DNA of 64,000 nt from Terriglobales bacterium. Its GTDB lineage: Bacteria; Acidobacteriota; Terriglobia; Terriglobales; Acidobacteriaceae. A program made the position numbers and the translations under genes. The stretch lies in contig DASTZZ010000031.1 of the NCBI GenBank assembly GCA_035764005.1, forward strand, positions 62,001 through 126,000, given 5' to 3'. The notes beneath the pieces are model-generated. The model saw only the letters and a list, made by a program, of their open reading frames with translations. It was not told where the DNA came from and ran no database searches. This document shows positions 1 through 9,133 of this stretch, piece by piece (position 1 is the stretch's first letter; every line of letters starts with the position of its first letter).

Positions 1-187
1 ATCGCAGCCGCTTCGGGATTGGTGTCTTAGAGCATTGGTGGTTTTCCACTATAGCTCAGCGCAGAGTGCGCGACTAATTCCGCTTGGGTTTGTCCTCATC
101 AACGTCTGCAAGAGAAACGACTCTCCAGTCAAACGGGAGCGAAACAGCGGACCCGTCGCCGATCAGACCGCCGCCGTCGTCGTAAGC

Positions 188-463
188 TTAGCCGACGATT
201 CCAAATCTTTCTTGAGCGCGTGCGCGGGCCTTGGCAGCTTCTTCTTCGCGGTTCCTGGCTGGCGCGGAGGTCTGGAGCGACTGGAGCAGTCGCTCCGCGC
301 TGGCGGAAATTTCATCGATCGCTGCATAGAACGCGGCTTCGTTCGCGCGCGATGGCTTGTTGAATCCGGAGATCTTTCTCACGAACTGGAGCGATGCATC
401 CCGGACTTCATCGGATGTGACCGGCGGGTCGAAGTTGAACAGGTTCTTTATATTTCGGCACAT
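188..463 (-). CDS. DUF2277 family protein
   Basis: A 91-residue protein beginning MCRNIKNLFNFDPP, which I recognise as the characteristic N-terminus of the DUF2277 family; no biochemical function is established for that family. It has no signal peptide and no membrane segment, so it is probably cytoplasmic. The segment around residues 16-36 (DEVRDASLQFVRKISGF) is the other conserved block. The C-terminal third is rich in Ala, Arg and Glu and probably helical. It stands alone: the next gene on the same strand ends about 200 bases upstream. The first 187 bases of the window hold nothing I can support. Confidence 0.8.
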   Translation of the reverse strand: MCRNIKNLFNFDPPVTSDEVRDASLQFVRKISGFNKPSRANEAAFYAAIDEISASAERLLQSLQTSAPARNREEEAAKARARAQERFGIVG

Positions 464-661
464 CTTGCAATTTTAATGCTCCGCACTGATGATCGGCGCT
501 GCTGGTTCCACCCGAGACTCTTGAAAAGAGCACGCGGAATCGCCAAAGCAGTCGATTGCGCAGATTGCGGGAGCTCTGGAGTTGTGTCCGACGGTATGGA
601 TTGCAAGCTAGATCGGCTTCCATTGCTTACCCCGCAGTAATTCTGTGCTGCGGAGCTTCAA

Positions 662-997
662 TCACTTCCGGTTGAAGGGAATCAGCGAGTTCGTAGCGCC
701 TTCTCTCGTTGCAGGCGATACCGGGCTACTTTCTGCCAGGCGCAAGAAACGAGGAGGTATATTCCAGCGATGTCCCTCGTCGGTGATAACAGTGACCGAC
801 CTCTTGTTATAGCGCGTCAGTATTCCGAAAACAGGAGCTCTGCCCTCCGGTTCGAATGTGACGCGATCACCGATGCGAAACTCCAGCATGGCAGTGTGCG
901 CGCGTACTTGGCTGATCAGCCTCAGGCGCTGGACGATGCGGTGATTCAAATCGACGAGTTCAGCTTCGGTTAGATGATCTATCTCTATGCGATTCAT
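662..997 (-). CDS. hypothetical protein, small nucleic-acid-binding-like
   Basis: About 111 residues. I prefer the ATG at 997 (MNRIEIDHLTEAELVDLN) over an in-frame GTG eight codons upstream, because GAGAG lies a short distance ahead of the ATG. The N-terminal half reads as a helix (residues 8-40). The middle (FRIGDRVTFEPEG...FGILTRYNKRSVTVITDEGHRWNIPP) has the pattern of a small SH3/KOW-like beta barrel, as in proteins that bind RNA, DNA or ribosomes. This fold guess comes from residue pattern only. It lies downstream of dnaN on the same strand, separated by a strong terminator, so it probably has its own promoter. Confidence 0.6.
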   Translation of the reverse strand: MNRIEIDHLTEAELVDLNHRIVQRLRLISQVRAHTAMLEFRIGDRVTFEPEGRAPVFGILTRYNKRSVTVITDEGHRWNIPPRFLRLAESSPVSPATREGATNSLIPFNRK

Positions 998-1032
998 GTT
1001 GCTCTCACACTTCTTTTTCACCCAGACATCAT

Positions 1033-1061
1033 AAAAAAGGCCCGAATGAACGGGCCTTTTT
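1033..1061 (-). terminator. Rho-independent terminator after dnaN
   Basis: Perfect hairpin with arms AAAAAGGCCCG and CGGGCCTTTTT around a six-base AATGAA loop. It starts 17 bases past the dnaN stop. The A tract and T tract make it usable in both directions, but its place just after dnaN suggests it ends that transcript. Confidence 0.85.
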
Positions 1062-1077
1062 CATTCCATTCTCACGC

Positions 1078-2268
1078 TCAAATCCGCATGGGCATGATGA
1101 TGTAACGATACTTGTACTCGTCGCCACTGCCCTCCGGACGTAATTGCCCGGCTGACTGCGAGTCTTTGAACTCCAGCCGCACTTCGCCGGAATTGGTGAC
1201 CTTCAGGAAGTCGAGCAGGTACTGCGAGTTGAATCCGACGATGAGCGGATCCGATTTGTAGCTGGTTTCGATCGTGTCTTCCGATTCGCCGGCATCAGTT
1301 GAGGATGACGAGAGTCGAAGTTCATCTTTATCGAGTTTTATGCGGATCGCGCCCGAGCGCTCGTCAGCGAATTGCGCTACGCGCTGGATGGCGCCGAGCA
1401 GATCGGCGCAGCTTACGACTACGGCTTTGTTGTTGTCGCGCGGGAGGACAGCTTCGTAGTTAGGGAATTGTCCGGTGAGCTGACGGGAGGTAAGCAACCG
1501 TCCGCCGATACGGAAGAAGAGCGTCGAATCGTCTTTCGCGAATTCAATGAACTCTTCATCGGTCTGATCGATCAGCGAGCGCAGCTCGTTCATTGCCTTG
1601 CGCGGGATGAGCGTCTTCATCTCACCGTTCACGCCGGGGAAGTCGGCCTTGGTTTCAATGTGAGCAAGACGATGCCCGTCGGTTGCGACCATCGCGATCG
1701 ACTCTGCCTTGATCACCATCAGCGCGCCATTGAGCGTGTAACGCGATTCTTCGTTCGAGATCGCGAAAACAGTCTTTGCGATCAGATTGCGCAGAACGGC
1801 AACCGGAAGTTTTGTTGCCGAGCCGGAAGGGAACGTCGGCAACGCGGGGAAATTCGCGCGCGCCATGCCGACCATTTTCGTATTCGATCGTCCCGCACGA
1901 ATCTGCACCCAGTGGTTTTCCATCTGCTTGATGGTGACCTGGCCCTCGGGCAACAGCTTCACGTAGTCGTACAGCTTGCGCGCTGGGATCGTGCATGAGC
2001 CTTCTTTCTTCACTGTCGCAGGACAGGATGTGCGCAAACTCAGATCAAGATCAGTGGCCGTAATCGTGAGGCGATCGCCCGCGGCTTCAAACAAAAAATT
2101 CGAGAGAATCGGAATTGTCGTCTTGCGCTCGACCACTCCCTGAGTCGCGGTCAATTCCTTCAGCAACTCAGTCTGCGTGAGGACAATCTCCATGGCTGCA
2201 CTTGCAGTGGTGCTAGTGGTCATAGTGGTTTTCTCGACGTTCTCGACGCTTGCTCCGGCGACGGGCAT
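1078..2268 (-). CDS. dnaN: DNA polymerase III subunit beta (sliding clamp)
   Basis: Ring-shaped processivity clamp that tethers the replicative polymerase to DNA. The protein shows the usual DnaN start (EIVLTQTELLKELTATQGVVERKTTIPILSNFLFEA), the central block NEESRYTLNGALMVI...VATDGHRLAHIE and the C-terminal end YKYRYIIMPMRI, which matches the conserved terminal PMR motif. Full length is 396 residues from the ATG at 2268, which has AGGGGG ten bases upstream. In-frame ATGs at 2223 (381 residues) and 2193 (371 residues, closest to the usual family length) are possible. It is not beside dnaA or recF here; its neighbours are manA upstream and a small hypothetical downstream, whereas many bacteria have a dnaA-dnaN cluster. 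Confidence 0.97.
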   Translation of the reverse strand: MPVAGASVENVEKTTMTTSTTASAAMEIVLTQTELLKELTATQGVVERKTTIPILSNFLFEAAGDRLTITATDLDLSLRTSCPATVKKEGSCTIPARKLYDYVKLLPEGQVTIKQMENHWVQIRAGRSNTKMVGMARANFPALPTFPSGSATKLPVAVLRNLIAKTVFAISNEESRYTLNGALMVIKAESIAMVATDGHRLAHIETKADFPGVNGEMKTLIPRKAMNELRSLIDQTDEEFIEFAKDDSTLFFRIGGRLLTSRQLTGQFPNYEAVLPRDNNKAVVVSCADLLGAIQRVAQFADERSGAIRIKLDKDELRLSSSSTDAGESEDTIETSYKSDPLIVGFNSQYLLDFLKVTNSGEVRLEFKDSQSAGQLRPEGSGDEYKYRYIIMPMRI

Positions 2269-2646
2269 GATGGCGGGACCCCCTGCGAATGTATGCGTTC
2301 AAACTTATATCAGCTACTGCTGTGACTTCAATCAAAGAAAAGAACCTATAAAGACAGAAGCAGTAGTAAATGCTCTGGAAAAGTGGACATTTTTCTCTAA
2401 ACCTCATTTGGCGGACTCAGAACCTGTGTCGCGATTTAGAAATGTGAGGCTGATATCCCGTCCAGGTTTGCATTCTTGGATCGCAGTCATGCGAGCAAGA
2501 CGGATTCTCCGAATCTCCAACATTGCATCCACAGGCAGTGGTGTGGAAGGAATGTCGCGACGGTGGAAAGATTCGTCCAGAGCAGGATTCATCGCGCAAT
2601 CCAGAGTCTCTGATTTCCAGAAGCGGCCAAGGTTGTTGCGAAGGCG
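2269..2646 (-). promoter_or_regulatory. dnaN upstream region with sigma70-like promoter
   Basis: This 378-base gap between manA and dnaN holds a plausible minus-strand promoter: -35 TTGATT at 2335-2330, a 17-base spacer, and -10 TGATAT at 2312-2307, giving a leader of roughly 30 bases to the 2268 ATG. No DnaA box of the TTATCCACA type is visible. The rest (2340-2646) shows short open frames without ribosome binding sites that I do not consider genes. Confidence 0.5.
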
Positions 2647-3648
2647 CTACACAGATCCGGCCAATGCCGCCACGCGATCGGTTTCCGGTTCACTCACGCC
2701 GCCAGGCAAAGACGCGCGGACAAACTCGAACTCCCACTGAGGACGAATACTGTATTTGCCCAACTCGGCCGGAACAACCGCTGCCTCGCCGCGGCCAACG
2801 CTGATCGCTGGTTTCCCTTCGCTCTCGATGATTCCACAACCGCGGAGGCCGACGATGCAGTGAACAGAAGAATTTCCCGACGCATCGGCCGTGCTCAGTT
2901 CTTTCCGATCGTTTAGCAACATCTTGTCCACTTCGAAGGAAGGCGACGAAACCAGGACGATTCTTCCGTCTCCACCGCGGCTCTTCACCTTGCCGGCACG
3001 TGTTACTTCCTTCATCGCTTCCAAGCCGCGATCGATGTGCAGCTCGCGCGGACGGCCGTAGTCGTAGAGGCGATAGGTCGTGTCGGAATTCTGCTGCGTT
3101 TCGAGGAGGACGGAGCCTGGACCGATCGCATGTACGGTGCCGGCATCGACGTAGATCATGTCGCCGACTTTGACGGGAATCCAGTTGAGAAGCTGCTCCA
3201 TGTTCTTGGCGTGGATAGAGTCTTCAACTTGTCGGCGATTGATCCCTGGCTTCAGTCCGAGTCCAACGGTGGCTTCTGGAGTAGCAGTGAGCACGTACCA
3301 GCACTCCGTTTTCCCGCACGTCTGGCCTATTTTCTTCGCGCCCTGGTCGTCGGGATGAACCTGCACCGATAGGCGCTCTTTCGGGAATAGAAGCTTCATC
3401 AATAACGGGAAGCGTCTGTCGCGAGCGCGACTTCCATTCAACGCTTCTCCATGCTCAGCAGCGAGTTCGCCCAGCGTGCGTCCCTGAAGTGCGCCGTTGG
3501 CAACACGGCAGCCTTCGCCGGTAAGCCACACTTCGCCGATGGGTTCAGATCCGACTTTGTGTGACGGATAAAACGCGCTCAGGTCCTTCGTGCCCCAGAC
3601 GCGTTCGTGAAATTCCGGCAGGAGAAGTAATGGATAAAGTTCAGACAT
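2647..3648 (-). CDS. manA: mannose-6-phosphate isomerase, class I
   Basis: Converts fructose 6-phosphate to mannose 6-phosphate, the entry point for GDP-mannose and thus polysaccharide and glycoconjugate synthesis. It is a 333-residue short-form enzyme of the cupin type. The zinc-site motif LSVQVHPDD is near residue 95, KTECWYVL near 112, and the second metal/active-site block YVDAGTVHAIGPG near 170. The C-terminal part forms the second beta-barrel. It begins with ATG (MSELYPLLLLPEF). It lies 67 bases downstream of the 60-residue gene on the same strand, so it may share a transcript with that pair. Confidence 0.93.
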   Translation of the reverse strand: MSELYPLLLLPEFHERVWGTKDLSAFYPSHKVGSEPIGEVWLTGEGCRVANGALQGRTLGELAAEHGEALNGSRARDRRFPLLMKLLFPKERLSVQVHPDDQGAKKIGQTCGKTECWYVLTATPEATVGLGLKPGINRRQVEDSIHAKNMEQLLNWIPVKVGDMIYVDAGTVHAIGPGSVLLETQQNSDTTYRLYDYGRPRELHIDRGLEAMKEVTRAGKVKSRGGDGRIVLVSSPSFEVDKMLLNDRKELSTADASGNSSVHCIVGLRGCGIIESEGKPAISVGRGEAAVVPAELGKYSIRPQWEFEFVRASLPGGVSEPETDRVAALAGSV

Positions 3649-3716
3649 GCAAGAACAACAAGTGTATCCGAGTGGCAGGCGGACGATGTTGAGAAGCAGC
3701 TCGGATCAGAGAGTTG

Positions 3717-3899
3717 CTATTCAGACTCTTTGGTGTGTTCTTCCTGCGGAACAGAAGGCAGGTCTTCAGTAGTTTCAGGTTGGTATTCCCTCAAACCTGC
3801 CGCAGCGATGGCTATGCTGCGTGCACGAAGCTTATCGAGAATCCTCAGCTTCTCGGCAAACGGAAGCGCAGCTAATTGTTCTCGTCTAGTGTCTCCCAC
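3717..3899 (-). CDS. small partner protein of nucleotidyltransferase (60 residues)
   Basis: A GTG-started frame of 60 codons whose first 14 bases overlap the end of the upstream nucleotidyltransferase gene; GAGG lies about 10 bases ahead of the GTG. The protein starts VGDTRREQLAALPFAEKL and continues with a basic amphipathic helix and an acidic tail rich in Glu, Pro and Thr. A longer open frame exists upstream but it is antisense-like, and only the part from the GTG looks like protein. The tight overlap implies translational coupling. I do not recognise the family; a role as antitoxin or regulatory partner is an inference from gene arrangement only. Confidence 0.6.
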   Translation of the reverse strand: MGDTRREQLAALPFAEKLRILDKLRARSIAIAAAGLREYQPETTEDLPSVPQEEHTKESE

Positions 3900-4410
3900 G
3901 AAGATACTGAGCCTCAAACTTATGCCATTTTGCGATGAGCGCATGCCTCTCGAGAACGTCTCGGAGCTTACCTTGATCGACCTTCTTGAACTCGAGAAAC
4001 TGCAGGATTCGATTGTAATCTTTGATTCTGCCTGTTTGCAGTGCGATTGCCACCAAATGCTCCGCACTCATCACCCACGTGGATGTTCCCTCTACTTCGA
4101 CACGAATCGCTCTTGCAACCGCCTCCAGTTCGAGTGGACTCGCTGGCACCAGGAACTGCACTGGCCATTCGGCAACGATGATGTACTCACCGTTGCTCCT
4201 GCAGCCTTGCCCTTCCAGGTACTCGTAGATCGGCTTCAAACTTACGAGAGCACCCTTAACCGCGGTTGGAAGCTCGACGAAGATGTCGAGGTCAACGGTT
4301 GCAGCAGGTTCAAGGTAGAACGTTGCGGCAACCGCTCCGCCTATGGCGTACCTGCCGATCACGCCGGCGGCCTGCATCGCGTTGATCACTTCCAAGGCAG
4401 CTTTGATCAC
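3886..4410 (-). CDS. nucleotidyltransferase-fold protein (AbiEii/MNT-like)
   Basis: 174 residues from a GTG start. Residues 18-45 carry the polymerase-beta-type nucleotidyltransferase signature: YAIGGAVAATFYLEP followed by TVDLDIFVEL, i.e. GG...DxD, the two acidic residues expected to bind metal. The rest (EWPVQFLVPASPLELEAVARAIRVEVEG, then WVMSAEHLVAIALQTGRIKDYNRI) resembles stand-alone nucleotidyltransferases related to AbiEii toxins and to predicted aminoglycoside-type transferases. The target is unknown. It is the first gene of a two-gene unit with the overlapping 60-residue gene. A toxin-antitoxin function is possible but not shown. Confidence 0.75.
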   Translation of the reverse strand: MIKAALEVINAMQAAGVIGRYAIGGAVAATFYLEPAATVDLDIFVELPTAVKGALVSLKPIYEYLEGQGCRSNGEYIIVAEWPVQFLVPASPLELEAVARAIRVEVEGTSTWVMSAEHLVAIALQTGRIKDYNRILQFLEFKKVDQGKLRDVLERHALIAKWHKFEAQYLRGRH

Positions 4411-4531
4411 GCCGACATGGTAAATGCACCCTCAAACAGCTCATTCACAATCCATCCCTGACGCCTAATAGAAAAGCACTATCGAGAGAACCTCCAATCT
4501 CGTGTAGTTTTCCTTGGGATTTCTCCATCTA

Positions 4532-7411
4532 ATGGCTCGCGTTTCCCCAGGCAGTCTGGCGAAGTACTTTCTTTGGTTTGGCGCGCTCTCCGGCATCTAT
4601 CTGTACGCATTTCCTGCGCCGAACCTGTTCTACATCGGGCTCTCGTTGGCACACGTCGGGCTTGGGGTGGTGGCCATTGCGGCGGCTCCATTCATTCTGC
4701 GCAAACTGCGCGGTCTTGATCGGCTGGCGAAGAGTGGAATCGCGCTGCTCGTGCTCGGAGTTCTCGCCGGCGTTGTGATCATGATTGTGGGCGGAACGCG
4801 CCCGCATCTTGTGTACGTCTTCCTGCATGCCGTCCTCTCGTTTGCGGGCGTTCTGTTGCTCCTGGTCAGCTGGTTGCGCGGGAAGAATTGGATTTCTGCA
4901 GTGCCGGCGAAACTGGCGGCGCAATGTGCAGCGGTGTTTGCTATTGCCGCACTCATCGGATGGGGAGCGCACTATGCCCGCGTGAATCGCTGGGCCGCAT
5001 CGACGCCCATCAAGAATCCTGAGATCGCCCCCGGCACCATGGACGGCGAAGGCGACGGTCCGAAAGGCTCATTCTTTCCCAGTTCGGCACAGACTACCGA
5101 CGGCAAGCTGATTCCGGCCAAATACTTCATGGAGTCGCAGGCTTGCGAGCGCTGCCACAAAGACGTCTACGATCAGTGGAACAGCTCGGCGCATCACTTT
5201 TCGTCATTCAACAATCAGTGGTACCGCAAGAGCATCGAGTACATGCAAGGCGTAGTCGGCACCCATCCGTCGAAGTGGTGCGGCGGATGCCACGATCCAT
5301 CTGTGCTCTACAGCGGCATGATGGATCGGCCGATTAAGGAGATCGTCCACACGCCGGAAGCTAATGCCGGACTTGGCTGTCTGATGTGCCACTCCATCGT
5401 GAAGGTGAAGAGCACGATGGGGCAGGCTGACTTCGTTCTGAAATATCCCAAACTGCACGAACTCGCCGCGAGCAAGAATCCTGTCATCCGTTGGCTGCAT
5501 GACTACTCGGTCTATCTAAATCCCGAGCCGCATCGGCGAGCGTTCTTCAAGCCATTTATGCACGATCAGCACTCGGCGGAGTTCTGCTCGAGCTGCCACA
5601 AAGTGCACCTGGACATTCCGGTGAATCATTACCGGTGGATTCGCGGATTCAACGACTATGACAATTGGCAGGCGAGCGGTATCTCCGGACTGGGCGCGCG
5701 ATCGTTCTACTACCCGCCCAAGCCGCAGCGCTGCCTCGATTGCCATATGCCGCTGGTTGAGTCGACGGACTACGGAACCACCGATGGCAAGCTGCACTCG
5801 CATCGCTTCCCTGCGGCTAACACCGCGCTTCCGACCGCGAATCAGGACGAGAAGCAGATGGCGGCCGTTCTCAACTTCTTGAAGAATGGAGTCATCAGCG
5901 TCGATATTTTCGCTGTCTCTCCCGAAACGGGAACAGCAAAGAGTGTGGCCAATGTTCCCGGAGGAGAGCTCTCAACCACGTTTGCCGTTGGCGAAGAAGC
6001 GGAGCAGAACACAGCTCCAGGCACAGCAACGAACAACGCCGAGCCGTTTGAAGTTACAGCACCTTTGAATAAAGTTCAGCCTGCCTTGCGTCGCGGCGAC
6101 ACCGAGCGCGTCGATGTGGTCGTGCGCACGCGCAAGGTCGGACACTTCTTCCCAGGCGGCACGGTCGATGCCTTCGATGTCTGGCTTGAACTCAAGGCCA
6201 CCGACGACAAAGGCCAGGTCCTGTTCTGGAGCGGGAAAGTCGAGGACGACGGCAAAGGTCCGGTGGAGAAGAGCGCGCATTTCTACCGCTCGCAGAGCAT
6301 CGACGACCATGGCAATCCCATCAACAAGCGCAATGCCTGGTCGGCGCGCGCGCTGGTTTACGTAAAGCTGATCCCGCCGGGGGCCGCTGACACAGTCCAT
6401 TACCGCTTACGAATACCCGAGAACGCCGGCAGCAAGATCAAGCTCGAAGCCAAGCTGAACTATCGCAAGTTCTCCTGGTACTACACGCAGTTTTCGTACG
6501 CGGGCGAGAGCACGGGAGGGGCGAGCCAGATGTCGCCCTCGTATGACGATCGCAAAGTATCGTTCGATGGCAGCACAGCTCAAGTCTCGGGCAAGCTGAA
6601 GTACATTCCCACTCTCCCAATCACCACAATTGCGGAAGACGAAGTCACGCTGCCGGTGGTCGCGAAGAATGTTCCCAAATCGGAGCCAAAGCGCGTCTAC
6701 GAGGCACAGGATTGGGAGCGCTGGAACGATTACGGAATCGGTCTTCTATTGCAAGGCGATCTCAAAGGCGCACTCGATGCCTTCCAGGCAGCATCGCAAG
6801 CAGATCCCAACAAGGCCGACAGCTTCGTCAACATGGGCCGCGTCTTTGTGCAGGAGGGCGACGACCAGCATGCGGAGCAGGTTCTGGAAAAAGCGCTGGC
6901 AATGGACAACAGCCTCGCGCGCACGCACTACTTCTACGCACGCGCTCTGCGCAACGAAGGACGATACGACGAAGCTCTGCAGCATCTGCGTTTCGCCGCG
7001 CAGCAATACCCGCAGGATCGGGTAGTGATCGACGACATCGGCCGGATCCTTTTCCTGCAGCACAAATATCAAGACGCCGTCGATGAGCTGAAGAAGACGA
7101 TCGCCATTGATCCCGAGGACCTGCAGGCGAATTACAATCTCATGCTCTGCTATCGCGGGCTCGGCAACAATCAGCAGGCAGCCGAGTTCGAAAAGCGCTA
7201 TCTGCGATTCAAGGCCAATGAGGCTGCGCAGGCGCTCACTGGTCCGTATCGGCTTTCGCATCCCGAGGACAACAACGAGCGGCAGGCGATTCACGAGCAC
7301 GAGAGCGCCCCGCTGGCTCCTCCAACTCGGCAGGTCAAAACCGCGCAAGTGCCCGCACGACCGCGTGTGGCACAATCGCGCTTTCCATCATTTCTTCCTA
7401 CTGGTCATTGA
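4532..7411 (+). CDS. membrane multiheme (pentaheme) cytochrome c with TPR domain
   Basis: A 959-residue protein. The N-terminal 160 residues hold about five hydrophobic membrane segments. An extracytoplasmic region with five CxxCH haem-attachment motifs follows (CERCH ~205, CGGCH ~250, CLMCH ~283, CSSCH ~352, CLDCH ~401). A beta-rich region comes next, then TPR repeats at about 728-890 (YGIGLLLQGDLKGALDAFQAA and following). This fits a cytochrome c554/NrfB-like electron-transfer protein anchored in the membrane with a protein-interaction tail; substrate unknown. ATG at 4532 (MARVSPGSLAKYF) is preferred over a TTG six codons upstream. Its stop overlaps the start of the next gene by one base, so the two are co-translated. 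Confidence 0.85.
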   Translation: MARVSPGSLAKYFLWFGALSGIYLYAFPAPNLFYIGLSLAHVGLGVVAIAAAPFILRKLRGLDRLAKSGIALLVLGVLAGVVIMIVGGTRPHLVYVFLHAVLSFAGVLLLLVSWLRGKNWISAVPAKLAAQCAAVFAIAALIGWGAHYARVNRWAASTPIKNPEIAPGTMDGEGDGPKGSFFPSSAQTTDGKLIPAKYFMESQACERCHKDVYDQWNSSAHHFSSFNNQWYRKSIEYMQGVVGTHPSKWCGGCHDPSVLYSGMMDRPIKEIVHTPEANAGLGCLMCHSIVKVKSTMGQADFVLKYPKLHELAASKNPVIRWLHDYSVYLNPEPHRRAFFKPFMHDQHSAEFCSSCHKVHLDIPVNHYRWIRGFNDYDNWQASGISGLGARSFYYPPKPQRCLDCHMPLVESTDYGTTDGKLHSHRFPAANTALPTANQDEKQMAAVLNFLKNGVISVDIFAVSPETGTAKSVANVPGGELSTTFAVGEEAEQNTAPGTATNNAEPFEVTAPLNKVQPALRRGDTERVDVVVRTRKVGHFFPGGTVDAFDVWLELKATDDKGQVLFWSGKVEDDGKGPVEKSAHFYRSQSIDDHGNPINKRNAWSARALVYVKLIPPGAADTVHYRLRIPENAGSKIKLEAKLNYRKFSWYYTQFSYAGESTGGASQMSPSYDDRKVSFDGSTAQVSGKLKYIPTLPITTIAEDEVTLPVVAKNVPKSEPKRVYEAQDWERWNDYGIGLLLQGDLKGALDAFQAASQADPNKADSFVNMGRVFVQEGDDQHAEQVLEKALAMDNSLARTHYFYARALRNEGRYDEALQHLRFAAQQYPQDRVVIDDIGRILFLQHKYQDAVDELKKTIAIDPEDLQANYNLMLCYRGLGNNQQAAEFEKRYLRFKANEAAQALTGPYRLSHPEDNNERQAIHEHESAPLAPPTRQVKTAQVPARPRVAQSRFPSFLPTGH

Positions 7412-9090
7412 TGAACAGATTTGTCTCCTGCTGTATCGGTATTAGTTTCGCTTTGGGAAGCACCGCCGCTCTGGCCCAACAGGGCGGGTTTACCAATATT
7501 ACCCAGTCGAGTGGAGTCCACTTCGTCCACAACAGCGGCGCCACTGGCAAGCGCTATCTGCCGGAAACTCTTGGTGCGGGCGTCGCCTTCATCGACTACG
7601 ACAACGATGGCTACCAGGACATTCTCTTTGCCAACGGAGAAGATTGGCCGGGCGCGCCGAAGCGGCCATCAACGCTGAAGCTGTATCACAACAATCACAA
7701 CGGCACTTTCACAGATGTGACGCAGAGGTCAGGCCTTGCCGTGAGCATGTACGGCATGGGCATAGCGGTCGGTGATTTCGACAACGACGGATTCGACGAT
7801 GTTTTCATCAGCGCCGTAGGCCAGAGCCGCTTGTTCCACAACAACGGCAATGGAACGTTTACCGATGTGACGCAAAAGTCCGGACTCGCCGGCGTACAGG
7901 AGTTCAGCACCAGCGCGGCGTGGATCGACTACGACCGCGACGGCAAGCTCGATCTAATCGTCGCTAACTACGTGCAATGGTCGCCGAAGCAGGACATCTA
8001 TTGCAGCATCGACGGCAAGCGCAAGTCGTACTGCACTCCGGAGTCGTACAAAGGCGCCTCGATTCGCGTTTGGCACAACCTGGGCGGTGGCAAATTTGAA
8101 GATGCTACCGCGAAGCTAGGATTACTGGACGCAACTTCGAAAACTCTCGGCATAGCCATTCTCGACTACAACAGCGACGGCTGGCCTGATTTTGTTATTT
8201 CGAACGACACCCAACCCAACAAGCTCTACGTGAATGAGAAAGGCCAACACTTCTCTGAAGCCGCCGTTACCGCCGGCATTGCCTACAGCGAAGAAGGACT
8301 CGCGCGCGCCGGAATGGGAATCGATGCTGCCGACTACGACCACAGCGGAAATCCCAGCATCCTGATTTCAAACTTTTCGAATCAAATGCTGTCGTTGTTC
8401 CACAACGAGGGTCACGGACTCTTTGTCGACGCGGCGCCTACTTCCGAGATTGGCCGCGACAGTCTGCTTACGCTCGGCTTCGGCTGCTTCTTCTTCGATT
8501 ACGACCTCGATGGCTGGCTCGACATTTTCGTCGCAAATGGCCACATCGAAGACCAGATCGAAAACATTCAGAAGCGCGTGCGCTATGCCGAGCCTCCGCA
8601 TCTGTTTCGCAACGTAGGCAATGGCAAGTTCACCGAAGTTACGCAACAGATGGGAAGCGATTTTGCGCGCCCTCGCGTCGGCCGCGGCGCTGCTTATGCC
8701 GATATCGATAACGATGGCGATCTCGATCTGGCGTTTACGACCAACGGTGGTCCGGCGCAACTTTTCCGCAATGAGTCAAAAGGCAGCCACAGCTTGCGCG
8801 TGAAGCTGCAGGGCACGAAATCGAATCGCGACGGCATCGGAGCGATTGTGCGCGTGCAGTCCGGCGGCAACAATCAGTGGCTCATGATGCGCAGCGGCTC
8901 AAGCTACCTTTCCCAAAGTGAACTCGTGCTTACGTTCGGCCTGGGCAATTCAACGAAAGCTGATGGCGTAGAAATCGAATGGCCGAGTGGCCAACGCGAT
9001 AGTCTCAGCAACATTGCTGCCGATCAGATCATTACCGTTCAAGAAGCCGCGGGCATAAAGGCGAGTCAGAGGCTAAAGCCGAGGATCTGA
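7411..9090 (+). CDS. secreted FG-GAP/VCBS repeat protein with ASPIC/UnbV domain
   Basis: 559 residues with a clear signal peptide (MNRFVSCCIGISFALGSTAALAQ). Six to seven FG-GAP/VCBS repeats follow, each with Asp-rich calcium-binding loops of the type DYDNDGYQDILFAN, DFDNDGFDDVFI, DYDLDGWLDIFVANG and DIDNDGDLDLAF. They predict a seven-bladed beta-propeller like integrin alpha chains and CRTAC1. The last ~90 residues (NRDGIGAIVRV...GLGNSTKADGVEIEWPSGQ) match the ASPIC/UnbV domain. The ATG shares one base with the stop of the multiheme cytochrome gene. The pairing suggests an envelope complex, but the ligand is unknown. Confidence 0.9.
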   Translation: MNRFVSCCIGISFALGSTAALAQQGGFTNITQSSGVHFVHNSGATGKRYLPETLGAGVAFIDYDNDGYQDILFANGEDWPGAPKRPSTLKLYHNNHNGTFTDVTQRSGLAVSMYGMGIAVGDFDNDGFDDVFISAVGQSRLFHNNGNGTFTDVTQKSGLAGVQEFSTSAAWIDYDRDGKLDLIVANYVQWSPKQDIYCSIDGKRKSYCTPESYKGASIRVWHNLGGGKFEDATAKLGLLDATSKTLGIAILDYNSDGWPDFVISNDTQPNKLYVNEKGQHFSEAAVTAGIAYSEEGLARAGMGIDAADYDHSGNPSILISNFSNQMLSLFHNEGHGLFVDAAPTSEIGRDSLLTLGFGCFFFDYDLDGWLDIFVANGHIEDQIENIQKRVRYAEPPHLFRNVGNGKFTEVTQQMGSDFARPRVGRGAAYADIDNDGDLDLAFTTNGGPAQLFRNESKGSHSLRVKLQGTKSNRDGIGAIVRVQSGGNNQWLMMRSGSSYLSQSELVLTFGLGNSTKADGVEIEWPSGQRDSLSNIAADQIITVQEAAGIKASQRLKPRI

Positions 9091-9093
9091 TGG

Positions 9094-9115
9094 AAGGCGT
9101 GGGGCCGCCTTTTTA
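9094..9115 (+). terminator. terminator after FG-GAP gene
   Basis: Six-base-pair hairpin AAGGCG / CGCCTT with a six-base loop, followed by TTTTATT, four bases past the stop codon of the FG-GAP/ASPIC gene and before the convergent MBL-cupin gene. Confidence 0.65.
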
Positions 9116-9133
9116 TTCAGAGGCTGCTTTCGA

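Noticed and set aside
2404-2599. Short minus-strand frames in the dnaN upstream region
   Set aside because: No ribosome site and frames overlap each other; treated as chance.
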